This document shows, one piece after another, positions 1-12,901 of a stretch of DNA of 64,000 nucleotides; the stretch's first letter is position 1, and every line of letters starts with the position of its first letter. The DNA is from Flaveria trinervia. Its lineage: Eukaryota > Streptophyta > Magnoliopsida > Asterales > Asteraceae. The position numbers and the translations under genes were made by a program. Below the pieces are notes generated by a model, which ran no database searches, was not told the origin of the DNA, and was given only the letters and a program-made list of their open reading frames with translations. The stretch spans positions 1-64,000 of the forward strand of contig JACCIX010000077.1 of assembly GCA_025506515.1 (NCBI GenBank), read 5' to 3'.

Positions 1-32
1 ATATCATGATCTAGGGACATACATGTATCAAC
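1..32 (-). repeat. Outer tip of a C-family Copia LTR
   Basis: The first 32 bases are identical to the outer (5') end of both LTRs of element C (37520-37551 and 50960-50991). After base 32 the sequence switches directly to Copia RNase H coding sequence. The simplest reading is that a C-family element on the minus strand was inserted into element A and lies mostly left of the window. The terminal base differs (T instead of A), and no target duplication can be checked. Confidence 0.6.
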
Positions 33-33
33 T

Positions 34-114
34 TTAGTCAAAGTTGATTCAAATGAACAATATGCTGATCTGTTTACCAAGCTTTTGATGAACAAAGGTT
101 TAAGTATCTCATAA
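34..114 (+). pseudogene. Copia RNase H, C-terminal fragment (element A)
   Basis: Frame 1 encodes a short tail with the pattern EQYADLFTKLL, matching the (Q)xADxFTK motif near the C terminus of Copia RNase H, and ends at TAA (112-114). RNase H removes the RNA strand during reverse transcription. The upstream catalytic part is missing because a C-family LTR tip occupies bases 1-32. It is too short to be functional here. Confidence 0.65.
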
Positions 115-784
115 CAACTATTGGGATGATAAACATTGATTAATCTGATCTCTTTTGAAAACCTTTTTAATATGTAAGCCTTGTGTCAATATAATTTAAG
201 CCCTGTTACAAGAAATTCTCTCTGAAATTTTCTAAGTGTAAATTCCTTTTGAAGAGAAATTAACCTTCGGAAGACATTCTTATATCTTCCGAAGCAAAAT
301 TTCTCAAAGGATAACTTTCTTCTCGGAAGAATTTTTGGTCTCGAAAGAAGCGATTGATTTCATATCAGATCTACTTCCGAAACTTACAAATTCTCTATTC
401 GGAAGCAACTCTAACCTTCAGAAGCAAAGATTTGGCTTCAGAAGTAAGAATTGTCTTCAGAAGACAAGTTACCTTCGGAAATGTTTTACACTCGGAAGAG
501 AGATTTCACTGTGTAACGTAAAATTTCTTGGGCCCCACACTGTAAAAAGCAAAGATTTTGTTAATGATGTCGGATTATTTAACTGATTTTTAACCTTACT
601 GCCACTGTCATTTCATCCACTAAACCATCACATCACCTTATCCTAACCCCATTACCGCCATTCCACAATCTTTTAAATAATCTCGACTATTCACTTTCAC
701 TCTCTTACTTGCAAATTTTACAGCCCTAGAAATTTCTCTGACTAAACTTTACCCAGCTCAAATCATCCCCATTCACCTTTCCAA
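115..784 (+). promoter_or_regulatory. Spacer before the accessory ORF: motif array and putative internal promoter (element A)
   Basis: There is no ORF of note. Between about 262 and 520 there are roughly ten degenerate copies of the self-complementary 9-mer CTTC(C/G)GAAG, in both orientations (for example CTTCGGAAG, CTTCCGAAG, CTTCAGAAG). The same motif fills part of element A's LTR. Further down, TTTAAATAA (672-680) is followed by a pyrimidine-rich stretch (691-706) and then by the ATG of the accessory ORF at 785. The order of array, TATA-like box, pyrimidine patch and ATG resembles a plant promoter. Promoter activity is inference. Confidence 0.5.
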
Positions 785-3700
785 ATGGCCTTCAACCCTC
801 AGCACAACCAAGTCGCACTTCTTGATTCATCAAGAGATGCTGACTTCTCAGATATCATCTCCTTTCTAACCCAATCTTCTTATTACACCGCTCTGATTGT
901 AAACCCCACAATTTACTCAAACCATATGTCTGAATTTTAGGCAAATGGTCAGATTGAAACCCTAAATAGGGTCCGTGTCATTCGATCGAGCATCTGTGGC
1001 CAGGAGTTGGTCATTTCTGAACAGATCATCAGGGAGCATCTAGAGCTTCATGATGAGGGCGCTCCAACGGAATTCCCCAAAGTAGATTTGGACAATTCTT
1101 ATCTCCAAATGGGATATGGTGGAGACGTTAGCAGGTCAACTGTCTACAAATTTAACTTCTCGTACAAACGGAAGTTCCTGCTACACGTGGTATTTCACTG
1201 CTTGTCGAATAAATCTAGGGGATGGGATCAAATCCCATATGAACTTGGGTGCCTTGTTCATGGGTTGGTAAAACGCCTCCGCTTCAACTATTCAAGATTT
1301 GTGCTGACTAACCTCATGCGAAATCTTCAGAAGGACACATTCTTCATGTATCCTAGGTTTCTCCAGCACATAATCAACTGCGAACTGGAGCAGAGCAAGC
1401 TTGTCTGTGCAACTGCTCTGTCTGCTCCTCAAATGAGGCTGACCATCTTCAAGACTTTGAAGAGAGTGTCCACCAACTTCACAGGAAGAGATACTGCACT
1501 TCTTCCAGGTATGACTGAGCCAACGGCTCCTGGTGATATCCCTGTTTACCCCACAGGTGATGAACCCACACCAGCAACTACCCCACAATGCCAACACTAC
1601 CTTCTCCACCCATCACCATCACTTATCAGAGACGCCCCAAACGAACCCTTGTTCAATCTACTCTGATTAAACAAGCCCCTCTTGTTCAATCCAAAAAGAC
1701 TTGAGTGAAAACATGGGCTTCCACTCAGTCAGATGTCTCTCCATCCTTCTCTTTTGACCTCAGTTTAGGTCTTGAGTCTCCTCAGTCTCAGACCCATGAG
1801 CCCACAACCCAAGCTGAAAGCCCTCAGGGTGAGTCTCTATACTCCCCTGAGCAGCAAACAAAGGACAGCCCCACCAGAGGCTCAATGCCTATAGACATTG
1901 ACCAAAGTCCCGGGTCAGTAGGTTTACCCATCCTATCTTTCACTGACCTTTTGTTTAAAACGGATGAAGAGATAACATCTCTCCATGGCAATGAAGTTGA
2001 TCTACAACACCCTCTCTAAGATCAACAGAGCTCGGAGAAATCCCTTATCTCCAGCCCCCATCAGCAACCAACTATTGAGGTGAGTCCCACTGATGTAGAG
2101 GGGACTCATGTATATTCAGCTGCCACTATAGAAGGTGCCTCAATGGACCTTGTGGACAGTGGTAATATTTCTCAGACTGAATCTACGACAACCGAGCCCT
2201 TTGATGACTCTGAAAGAGACATCATTGAGCATGGGAAACCAGGGTGCCAAGAAACCACATCTGGTGGTGAGGCTGAACATACTAGGTATGTTACCTCATC
2301 TCCCCGTGATTCTTCGAAAGAAGATGAGGGAAGCATGCAACTCCTCATTCAAGATCTTTTTTCTAAAGTTTCAAACCTGGAATCTTAGGTTAGGACTTTA
2401 GAGGCAAAATCTGCCACTCAGTAACTTGAGATTGACAATCTCAAGGCTTAACTAGCTGAGAAACAGATAGAGAGGTCTGTTAGGCATGTACCTATTCAGG
2501 TCTCCCTGACTTCCTCCTCCAGCTCATCTAGCTCTCAAGATGATGCTACCAAAAAGGGGGAGAATGTTCAAAGACAAACACACAAGGAACCACAGAGTCA
2601 GCCTTCTACTTCAACATCTTCCTCTCCCATCATCTCTGCGCCTGAAACATCTCAAGTCACTCTTTAGATTGATCCAAAGATGCTCAATGATCTCTACAGA
2701 CTCTTCACCAAGTTTCTGTTAAGATCTTCCTTTGAGCAGCCAAGTCATGATGCTGCAATGATCTACTTTGGAGCAGAAGAGCTTCAAAGGCTGACTGCAC
2801 TTCTACCACTGTGGAAGAAGTTGGTCAACCTAAGGTCCTCATGGAACCTAAGATTCAATTCGAAGGGGAAATAGGAACTGATGGCCTAGCAACTGAAACA
2901 GTTAGGACAGAATCTGCATCTCCTTTAACTTCCGAAGCTGAAGTTAAAGCCTCGGAAGAACAAGCTGAATCTTCCGAAGCTGAAATGGAAGCTGCGGAAG
3001 GACTGTTCAAAATGTTCGAGGAACTGATCATCACAGATGCTATCCGGGAAATGGCATCTAAAATGAGCAGTGAGGACTTTCCAATTGCACCTCCATCTCA
3101 GACACCTCTTTGACTTTCTCACAATCAGAAACCTCTCTCCAAGAACCACCACAGTCAGGATCTTCAAAGGATAAAGGAAAAAGGAAGATGACTGCAGAAG
3201 AGATTCAGGAAGAGGAGAAGATTGAGAAACTTAAGAAGAAAGGAAGACTTCAGACTGAGAAGTTGCTAGCTGCCAGCACAAAAGCAGTTGCTCCAATCAG
3301 GAGGTTATCATCAATAAAAGAAGAGAGCAGATCATTGACCAGCTCATTGAAATGGGAGCTGCCAATGAAGAAACACTCCTACTACCATTAGAGGAGTTGT
3401 GGATCTGGAGAAGGCAACCAGGCTGAGACTTGAAGAAGAAGCCAGGTTGGCCTTAGAGGAAAAGGAAAAGAAACAGAAGGAGGATGAATTGCAGCTGAGG
3501 AGAGACAGGATAAACCTACTCTCCAAAGGTTTGATCTTCAAGAACTCTCTCCACACAACGATGATACGATCCTCTGGCTCTACAACAAAGAGCAGGATCA
3601 ATGGAGAAAGAAAGGAAGAAGGCTGCAAAAGAAAAGGCCAGAGAGAAGAAGAAGAAAGAAGAAGAGGCTAGGGTCACTGCCTCCAAGAAGCTTACTGAGA

Positions 3701-4911
3701 AAGCCTGGATGAAGGGCTATCTTCGGGCTCATGGCTTCTCTGGTAGGCAGGTGGGTCCTATGTTTGAAAGGACACTCCAACGGATTGTCAGTGAAATTAA
3801 GGCTGACATCGGATGGGGAAAAGGAAAGAGATGTATAGAAGGGTAAAAGGGATGACCTTCACTACTTCTACCCAACCACAACCTGAACCTTCACCCTCAC
3901 CATTCACTATTAAACCTGAACCCTTCCCCTGAACCCACATCACTACCACTACTACTCCCTTACCTCAACCACCTAAACTTCCCATTATCCTACCCAAAAC
4001 ACTAGCCAGAACCTCTGAACCTAAACCTACCCAATCACCCTCCAAACCATCCCTTAGCCTTCTCAACATCTCTCCCTTGAGGAGTTCAAGGCAATCAAGA
4101 TGAAGCTCACTAATTGCACCACTTTGAGCGAAGTCTCATGTGTAGAAGACTCTGTTAACATTACCTATGTAGACAGATCTTCAAGTTCTCTCACAAGAGA
4201 CAGATTCCTTGATTTGCCTAGAGGAACTTTGGACCAGGCTGCAAGACTTTTAGGCCTCAATTCAGACTCTTTAAATGAGGAAGAAAAGAAGCTCAGAAGG
4301 AAACTGGTGACTCTGCTAGATACAAGAAAAGAGGACAAGATTCTTAGTCAGCCTCTTTTGCCTAGAAGGAAGATAATCCAGTGGAGGTTCGATGAACCTT
4401 CTCACACTTTGTTGTGGAAAGAGAGAATGGTGAAGTCAACAGACTCAATGCAACCTCTCTGTTACACTCCAGCAGATTTGACATTGCTGAGTTAGTAGAG
4501 AAGCCATTCTCCAACCCCTCCAACTCTGAAACTGCTGCACTCGTCAGAAATCATCTCAGCAGTCTTCATTTAGCTGAGCTAACGACAAAAGCAAAGATTG
4601 AAGAAAAGTTGAAGTTGAGAAGACAGGAAGACAAGGAAAGATCTCCCACCAAAGGTGCTACCTTTCTATAGATGGTGGAAGGTCCTGAATTGGAACCTAT
4701 AGTTTGATGGGAATATGATTACAGTTCCCATCAACTAACTCTTTTCAGAGGGCAACAACAAAGGGTACATGTTATCCAAGGTGATAGACTAGATTTCCTG
4801 TCTACCAAGGATCTGTACAAGCTTCTTAGCACCACATCAGGGAAGAACAAGGAGATTGACAAATATTTGCTCTCCTTGGTGCTGAAAGTTTTGAGAAGTC
4901 GAGATAAGTGA
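785..4911 (+). pseudogene. SIRE-type accessory (envelope-position) ORF, decayed (element A)
   Basis: The ATG at 785 opens a frame with the pattern NPQHN and then FSDIISFL. This frame has a TAG at 938-940 exactly where elements B and C have tryptophan (their FWTN and FWEN). It then runs to 1666 and includes the motif MYPRFLQHI. After that the reading frame changes repeatedly: a Ser/Pro/Thr-rich part (1705-2388), an acidic part (2811-3113), a Lys/Glu/Arg-rich probable coiled coil (3399-3846), a charged part (4100-4671), and a C-terminal block (about 4712-4911) with WEYD and LSTKDLYKL. That last block resembles WYYD and LSANDVYTL at the end of element C's ORF. I see no signal peptide or membrane segment, so an envelope function is not supported. 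Its role is unknown. Frameshifts and stops make it non-functional. Confidence 0.7.
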
Positions 4912-4930
4912 AGTTTTGGTAGCATCAGCC

Positions 4931-4941
4931 TAGGGAGAGTT
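4931..4941 (+). other. Polypurine tract of element A
   Basis: TAGGGAGAGTT lies directly before the LTR start TGTTGG at 4942. This is where plus-strand DNA synthesis would be primed. The equivalent in element C (minus strand, 37553-37566) has the same GGGGAGTT character. Confidence 0.6.
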
Positions 4942-5761
4942 TGTTGGATCAAGAAGAAGGCTAATGCAACCAAAACTAAATCACTTAAGTTATTTTGGTG
5001 TTGCATGCAAAGGATTCAGAAGCTTATCATGGAACTTCCGTAGGTTGTAGAGTTCTTCCGAAGACAAAGGAAAAGTCCAACTTCCGAACACAGAACTCTA
5101 CTTCCGAAGACAAATGCATACTTCTGAAGTTCAAGACTTAGAAGAATAAAGTAAAGACCACTTCCGAAGTATGATGAATAGAAGAAGTCTCCAAGCCTTG
5201 AAAGAAGCAGCCTCTTCCGAAGTATAAAGTGGCTTCGGAAGTACTTACTCTTCCGAAGCCATTTAACCTTCGGAAGACACTGCTATAACCAGTGGACACA
5301 AATATGGTCTCTGACACTCCGCTGCAGACTTTTGATACAGCATGGCTTCTTCCTAAAGAACCATGTTGTTGACCATACTTTATTCCACTGTTTACCTTTT
5401 CATGATAGTACAGTTGCCATCTTTAGTTGGTGACAAAAGGTAAGTCAGGGACATGTCCTGACTACCAAATCTCAGATAAGACTTTATCTGAGATACCTTA
5501 ACTATATTCTTGTAGTATAGGCTTTAGCTAAAGGATCCCAGCTGGTATCAAAGTACATCCGGCTGTAGATAGTATTATATATAGGTTCTCCTTGTAACTC
5601 ATAGAGGTAAGATTATCATCTGCTTGTAAGAGTCTTTGTATTTTAAGTTGAGAATCAATGTATAAAAGTATCTTTCTGTGTTCTTAGTTACTTTTCATAT
5701 TGTGATCAACTCTTATTGATTCTTACCCGAGTGTGATTCTAGGTGAGTTTGAGAGAAAACA
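4942..5761 (+). repeat. 3' LTR of element A, with motif array
   Basis: It starts TGTTGG right after the polypurine tract. Between about 5030 and 5280 it holds about ten more copies of CTTC(C/G)GAAG or close variants, the same motif as in the spacer at 262-520. A TATA-like TATATATA lies at 5576-5583, so the array sits in U3 upstream of the probable core promoter. The end point is approximate because no second LTR is in view. Confidence 0.6.
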
Positions 5762-6202
5762 TTTGTGTTTAAGTGAAAAACACCGATCCTGCGATATGGG
5801 TATACCTTTGTTTACTTTATTAACGGACATTTCAAACGTAATACTTTTATTTAAACTTGTGAACTCACCAAACATTATGTTGACACATATAAATCCTTTT
5901 AGGTCGCCATCATGCCTAAGAAGTAGGATTGCATTCTAGAGTCACATGCTCTCACAAACATTTAATTTTGACTACATTGATTACTATTTATAGGCATCAT
6001 GTTTTGCGGATTTATTTAATTAGGTTTTACATTTACTTTACGTTTCTGCAACTTTTACTTTCAAACCGCATTTTACTTATGATTTAATGAGCAAACATTT
6101 CACTTAAATCCATAGTGTCATTTAATATAACTAATGACTGAGATCCTGTTTTGTCACATGCGTTACATTAGAACCCCGCATGTGGCTTTTGAGGGTGTGA
6201 CA
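5762..6202 (+). repeat. Gypsy LTR fragment, 3' end
   Basis: It ends in TTTGAGGGTGTGACA (6188-6202), the reverse complement of the TGTCACACCCTCAAAA with which both LTRs of element D begin. It is therefore the terminal piece of a related Gypsy LTR in + orientation, cut by element A or by a rearrangement at its left edge. No coding sequence is seen. Confidence 0.55.
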
Positions 6203-6495
6203 TAGAACCATTCGGATTAATCATACTAGACTTAAGAGCTAGGTTGTTAAAAATTAATTTAAAATCTAAAATACATAAAATCTATTAATGTAATTATGTT
6301 CCATTTTTTAATAGTTTTTTAGATCATTGACAGATTACTAGCCCTTTTGATCATGTCCGTTGCTAGAATACGAAACCTTGGAAGTCTAGAATGGCAATCT
6401 TGAAAGGAACTCGTAATCCGTCCATTCATATAACTATTAGATGAGAAAACATACTCAACCAATATATATGTTAATGTATTATATTTTATCATTGA

Positions 6496-6527
6496 TTAGT
6501 AACGTTCCCCACGCGCGTTGCGCGAGG
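6496..6527 (-). mobile_element. Probable Helitron 3' terminus
   Basis: Read on the minus strand, a hairpin CGCGC-AAC-GCGCG (6524-6512) is followed about 12 nt later by CTAA (6499-6496), with T as the next base. Plant Helitrons end in a short GC-rich hairpin plus CTRR and insert between A and T. The 5' end, which should lie at higher coordinates, was not identified. Confidence 0.45.
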
Positions 6528-9500
6528 ATCTTCGCAGTGTGGCCGAATATTAAATCATGGATACAAATGCATAAAAATTCATGACATCCTTGATTGTATG
6601 TTTTGGTGCGTCTCATATTGTGTAAGTATAAAACAATGATACCTATGTAATTACACACAAAGAGCAAGAACGAATTCATCCTTTACACATCTATACATTT
6701 CTTCTTAAACACTTGCAATCATCCCTTTTCAACAAAAAAAACAAACGTACGTGATCTTTTTGATCCGAAGTGGTAAACATTACTGAATTTTAAAACAAAT
6801 CAATGATCTTTAATAAAATCATTTTAATACACAACACTTGTTATGAACCTTTTAACATATTGGCAGTGTTGTAAGCATGAGTTAATTAAAGCCTTCCTTT
6901 TAAGTTTATGTAACAACAAATATGACATGTAACTTTAAAAGGAAACTATCTTTTCTTGATCTTTGGTTGCAATGATTTAGACTTCTTTTGTATAAAATCA
7001 TTCAAACCAAAGACATTTGTGCTCTCATGCAGTTTTAATTTGGATTCAACTTATAACAGAAAGGTAAATGGAATAGAAGCAAGTCCAAAAGCATACCAAT
7101 GTAGCGCTAAATCATGAACGATGTGCAAGACGAAGAATGGAAGACATAATGTGGATTACGCTATTACGTTTCATTTAGACCTAAACTCTTGTAATTACAA
7201 TTGTAAATTAGAAAGCAATCGTCGCAGATTTCAACTAAAGTGCAAGATGAAAAATCTTGAGAATGGACACAAAAACTCATCCTGCAATGGTAACCCGTCA
7301 AAACATATTGTATTCCATTATCATTCCTTATGATGTTTCTCTCTCTCACAGATATATACACAATCAACCTAGCTAACCCATGCTTCTCCGACTAAACCAG
7401 AAAAGATTTCATTTTACGTGTCAATATCATCAAGAAATTAAGAGAGAGAAGATCTTGATTGATGCATCTGGGGCTGTATAGATCATGCATAGCCACCGAA
7501 TCAAATATGATCTTGATCAATGTATCCGTTGGATGTACAGGTCAAGGCCGCATGTCGCAGCACCTTAATCACGTGTTTGATAAAATCTAGTTCCTTTCAA
7601 TGGTAAGGAAGTGCTCAAGAGGAGCTGATTCCCGTCGTTCATATGTTGTACGTGCGAGCTAACTCAAGGAAGAGTTCACATAATGATTATAATCATATCA
7701 TCCTCAAGTGTGATTTCACAAAGCCAAGAAGCTAGACATAAAAGCATAGTTAAAAAAATATCTGGCTTAAAGCCTAGTATCCCAAGCTTGTAAAGTGTAT
7801 TCATAAAAAGACAAAATAACTTAGTTACTCAAAATAACTACTCAACATAACTACTCAAGATAACTACCGTAGCTAAGATACTCTAATTATCTAATATAGA
7901 TGCATAATTATACTTAAATCCAAAAGCTGCATGTTACAAATCAAATCTCCTCCACCAATATTACTTGAACCAGTAACTATATTTCAAACATATCTTCTTC
8001 TAAATTCTAATGTGATACAAAAGGATACACACTTTTTTTATTCAACCCATAATCCCACATGCAATACCCTCCTTAACCTTTTACAAACTCTAATTAGAAT
8101 ACATTAAAATAATAAAATTAATAATTGATTATAGTTTTATTATTTTAGAATGCAGTTAAAAAATTCCTATACTATTTTCATTTATTAAGTTTTTTTCTTT
8201 TACTTTTTAATTGCCGTATGCTATTTTATTTATTACTTATATTATAAAATAAACTAAAAAAATAAATGCTTATTTATTAGTTGTTGATTTACAAAAGATT
8301 AGATTTATGTATGTACGAAATGTATGTATTTTATAAAAATTATTGATATTCCTGCCATGTGCATAACACTTTTATTGACTTGCAAGTTGTTATATTTATT
8401 TTTTATTTCTTTTGTAATAGTTGTACGTTTCACGTTTTCCTATCTATCTCTCCAATAGTACAATATTATTGTTAGCATAAACTCTCTTTCTTACAATGTC
8501 GAAACCACTATCACTCTCCCTCTATCTTTAAATGTTTAAATATTTGAATAACACGTACAAAAAAATACGTGTAGGATATAAATATGAAAAGGACATGTTA
8601 AATATTTCATCCAGATATTGTAAGATGGGCATTTATTGGTTAAAAAATACAAATATGAATAAATGAAATAGCTAAAACATACATACTTATGGTGTTCAAA
8701 TTAATTAACTAAAAGCGAGCAAGGCGTTAAGTGAAGTATAAAATTCTCAAGAACTCTACAAATTTATATAGTAAAGAGTGATGTGTATATTTTATTTTAA
8801 GAAAGATGAAATGAGACGCTGCGGGCCACTCTTTCGATATTATTTTAAGTAATTGCTGCCATGTTGTAAATTTCTTATAATCTTGTAAAACAACATTTAA
8901 AATTTTTATTTGTTATGCTATTTCATTTTCATACTCCATCTCACGGCTTAATAATTGTGATATATTTATTGATCTCAATTTCTAGTCAAACCAATTTGTA
9001 TGTTAATTTAAAAATCCACTTTTCTCAAATTCACGTATCTATTAAAATTTAAAATTTAAATTACACTCCGTATATTTCTTTGTTATTTCTGTTTTACATC
9101 TCTCTTTTTCTTTGGTTGGAAGCCACGACCCACCGCTAGCCACCACTATCGCCGCACAAAACCATGTATAAAATCACGCATAAACCCCCCTTCTCCCTCC
9201 GCCCTCCTTCTCCTTCTCCCTCCCCCCCCCCCTCTCAAGCAGTATGCGACCATTAATTGTATAGCTCCATAGACATGAGACCTCTCTCCTTGACGATGTA
9301 TATGGTCGTGCTGAGGCTGACAACCGCCTCTTACATTGTAACAGTTTCCTACAACGACAAAAATGGTGTTTATAGTTGTGAACAACAGCCGTTATGAAAG
9401 AGATTCACTACATATCAGATAACGGCCGAGGTTAAGTCATGGTGAGAAATGATAATAAGGATAGTTATGTTATGATGATGCTGATGGTAGCCTACGTGTT

Positions 9501-12500
9501 GGTGTAGGTCAGGGTGAAGTTGAGATTGCATAAAGTTAAAGAAAAAAATTAGATGGGCTAATATTAGCAGAACACGTGGACTAATTTTAGGCTGGTACTG
9601 TTGATACCAACCTGTGATTTTTATACATACAGTAGTTGGTAGTTTTAATTTAGTTTATTATGATTGCAACAAGTGGGGTCTCATTTGGTGATCGGGAGCC
9701 ACCTGCATTATTATTTGAGTACCAAACTAAACGTGAGTAATTGTATGCTTTTATTCCTGTTTCATTGTTTATGCCTAATGATTTAGTTGAATTTCATCTA
9801 GATAATTATTTTATTGGTTATTTTATATATTTGTATCTAGTTTTATCTATTTAGTTATTTAACTACGTTAAAATTTTAAAATAACTTAGTTTGTTTAAAT
9901 TGTGTCGTGGCCGAGAAGGTACTTACTAATATTACCATTTAAGATAAGATGTAATCGAGCATTTACAAATGATTGAAGCACATAGAGTATAACTATTTGT
10001 TTAGTGAAGTATGCTTTTAATAAAAAGATAAAATTAACTTAGAACTTTAAATAATCTTGATAAAAAAATTATCTTTACTGGATTACAACTTAAACCGTCC
10101 CTAACCTACAGAGACATTAAGATCTATGTAACAAACAACGATTCACTCATAGCAAGCCGATGTTAAATGTGAAAAACAACAAAACAGGATGGACTTGTAA
10201 AAATTAACATTAAAACTTAAACTCGTCTAAAATTAAAAATTAGTATCTAACCCGTTACTTTTTCCGTACTACTTAAATATTAACTTTGTCCCAGCTACCT
10301 TAATTATCTCTCTACCTAGCTCAAATAAAAATTAATAAATATATCAATCTTAATCTTTGTGTTATGGTACTTAAAGTTGAGCAATAGGGTTTTCTCAGCA
10401 ATGAGTTTCCTCCGAGAAAACGAATAGGTGGATCCGATTAAAATAACACATATCTTTCGAAGCAGAGTCATATTTTTGTCGTTCTAAAAAAAGATATGTT
10501 TTTAGATTATGAAGAGAACACAATCATTGATTATAAAATTTGACAAAAACAATCATAAAAAATTTGCAATATCTAATATGATATGGATTAAGAAAGGCAC
10601 ATTATGTTGGTTGTATGTTAACTTATATCTATAATTGATTCTTGCTCGTTTAAAATATTCATCTGTTCCTCTAATGATAACACAATAGACTGATGGTTTA
10701 ATCGGAGTTACCCATATTTATAAGTGTCGTTGGATTTTAATAATTTTAAATTTCATTAATTAGCCGCAATTAAATCCAACTAAAAAAATGTTTAGTCACT
10801 CACAAATTCAAACTTATTTTTCTGCAACAATTTCTCACTAATTGAGAGTTAAACCCATTAGTTTTTTTATGATTTGAGCAATTGTTCAACTACGTCGTTG
10901 CCTAGCATCTACCAGGGTCATTTTACGGAGTTTAGACTTAATCATTATCTGAAATCTACCTCTAACGAGTCAAATGGTTAAATTAGAAGGTGGAGATTGA
11001 TAAGTTTCAATGTGTAGAAGTTTTAGATTAACGAACCTGATGGTTGACTTCAATTTTCTTACTAGTTTTTTGATCATATAAGTAGTTTACGTCATAAAAA
11101 AAACAAAACAAAACAAAAAACAAAATTAATAGTTTTAGCTTTCAATTAATAAGGGATAATTAGAGTAATAAGCTCAAAAATTGAAAATGTATGTAAATCA
11201 ATAAATAATTCAAAGTGTAATTTTAATACTAAAGTTGGAATTGATCCCGAATAATAAATAAAAGTTAACATTACTAAATCAATAACCCTATTTATAACGT
11301 GTGAAATAAAAAAAATCTTTACTTGAAAGAACAAAGTTAATTTTCTTTTAAATAACTTAAAGTGTAATTTGAATACTAAACCATTATCCAATTATTATTT
11401 TCAATTATACATATCTTGTATAAAAAAATTAAAATAAAAACACAAACATACGAGAATGACAATATGATCAGCAAGATGTTAGAGCGAAATATTGTCACCA
11501 ATCTGGGCACAGGCTATCGTGGCAAGACTAAAAACATAGCTAGCCAGGTCAAAACGCTAAACAAGTAGAAATAACATTTAAAAAATGGTTAAGGCACCAA
11601 AGAAAAAGGAAAATGTATAAATCGTAGAAAACACATCGAGAAAGCCTATTTTCCTCGTACACTAATTAAAATTTAAAACAAGGCAAAGCATAAAGGAAAC
11701 GTCTAGGTTATAACAATTCCATGTAAAAACAAAAAAATTGTCAGGTCAAGTCAAGTCTTTACATTAAAAAGAAAACATATCAGGAACTAAGAATAGGTTA
11801 GAAGCACAAGAAATATTAGATATACTACATTAAATCATTCACAGTAACTTTTTTATCTTCATTCATATAATTACACTAAAAATCATAATATTTTCTCTCT
11901 CCTTTTAATTAAATAATACTTTTTATATCCTTATTATTATTTTTCTTTCTCTCCTCCACTCACAAGTCACAACCACTTTAAAAAATATTAAAAATTTTAT
12001 AAGAATTAAATAGTAATTCTTCAAATATCAATGCACAATAATATTTTCTCTTTACTTTACTCACAACCACCCAAAACCATTTCATATAATATACCAAACA
12101 CACTCATATATTTTTAAGAAATCCATTGTGAGTGCTCGTAGTAATCATATATCTTGGAACACTCCAGATGTTAGATATAAAATAAGGCACTCAATGACTA
12201 GATAGATTATCGAATTCCATCATTCACAACTCCTATTCATACTACTCCTCTTGATACACACTCCCTTTCGATAATATTGTCCAATCATAGATTCTTTGAT
12301 TCTCATGTTAAACACGGATTTTAGAAGGACATTCATACAACTAACGTTGTTTACTCATCATTCTTTAGCTTGTAACTGTCTAGCGATGTTTAGCAAGACT
12401 ATTTTTGTGTTGATATAATTTAAATATTACTAATTATCAACTTCTAGACGTATTAAATGTTGTACCATTTGCATAAAATGTTGTATATATTTTTTTCCTT

Positions 12501-12868
12501 TTGGTTTTTTGTTTTATACCTAATACTTTATATATTTTACAATTTATACACCATAATCGTACACTTTTAACTTTAATTCCCATAACCCTTTATTTTCTAC
12601 AATTTTTTTTTTGATTTCCAGTGTAAATTTAAGAGTTAACACGCCGTAATGTACACGTGTGTTTCAACGATTTTAAGCTTATATTTTAATACATCCCCGT
12701 TGCAACGTGCGAGTAGTAGATCAAATTAGTTATTATTTTTAACATTTTATGTTTCATGTTCGTGGTGCAACTTTTCTATGTTTACTTTGCATTTGGTTTT
12801 ATTTTACCGATATTATGGTCACTGACACTAATGTGAGATTAGTGATACTTATTACTTAGTATGGTTTT
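6528..12868. other. AT-rich non-coding stretch
   Basis: I see no gene. The only ORFs are short (under 90 codons), lack recognisable motifs, and look like chance openings. There is a 3-base-rich pyrimidine tract (9186-9236), an A-rich tract (about 11096-11126) and many short A/T runs. Part of it may be the body of the Helitron ending at 6496 and of the one ending at 12901, but I could not place their 5' ends. Confidence 0.5.
9186..9236 (+). repeat. Polypyrimidine tract
   Basis: This is an almost pure C/T stretch with CTCC and CTTC repeats, ending in a run of ten C. The antisense ORF through it (Gly/Arg/Glu-rich) is a composition artefact. Confidence 0.8.
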
Positions 12869-12901
12869 ACGTCCTGCGCAACGCGAGAGGCTAAATACTA
12901 G
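12869..12901 (+). mobile_element. Probable Helitron 3' terminus
   Basis: A GC-rich imperfect hairpin (CCTGCGC-AAC-GCGAGAGG, about 12872-12889) is followed by an AT-rich spacer and CTAG (12898-12901), then T. This fits the Helitron 3' end rule. The stem has mismatches, so the call is tentative. A related motif at about 12692-12712 lacks a CTRR end. Confidence 0.4.

Larger units (their letters stand above)
34..5761 (+). mobile_element. Element A: 3' part of a SIRE-type Ty1/copia retrotransposon
   Basis: In order on the + strand are the last residues of RNase H, a non-coding spacer with a motif array, a long decayed accessory ORF, a polypurine tract and an LTR. An extra long ORF after RNase H is typical of the SIRE (Maximus) lineage of plant Copia elements. 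The gag, protease, integrase, RT and 5' LTR are not in the window. The 3' boundary of the LTR is uncertain because the partner LTR is not visible; 5761 is the first CA after the likely polyadenylation region. Confidence 0.75.

Noticed and set aside
785..4911. Calling the accessory ORFs envelope genes
   Set aside because: No signal peptide, membrane span or cleavage site is visible in any copy; only the position after pol resembles env.
7121..7367. Opposed 70- and 67-codon ORFs
   Set aside because: They overlap on opposite strands, carry no motif and lie in AT-rich non-coding DNA.
12692..12712. Helitron-like CGTTGCAACG palindrome
   Set aside because: No CTRR terminus follows at the right distance.
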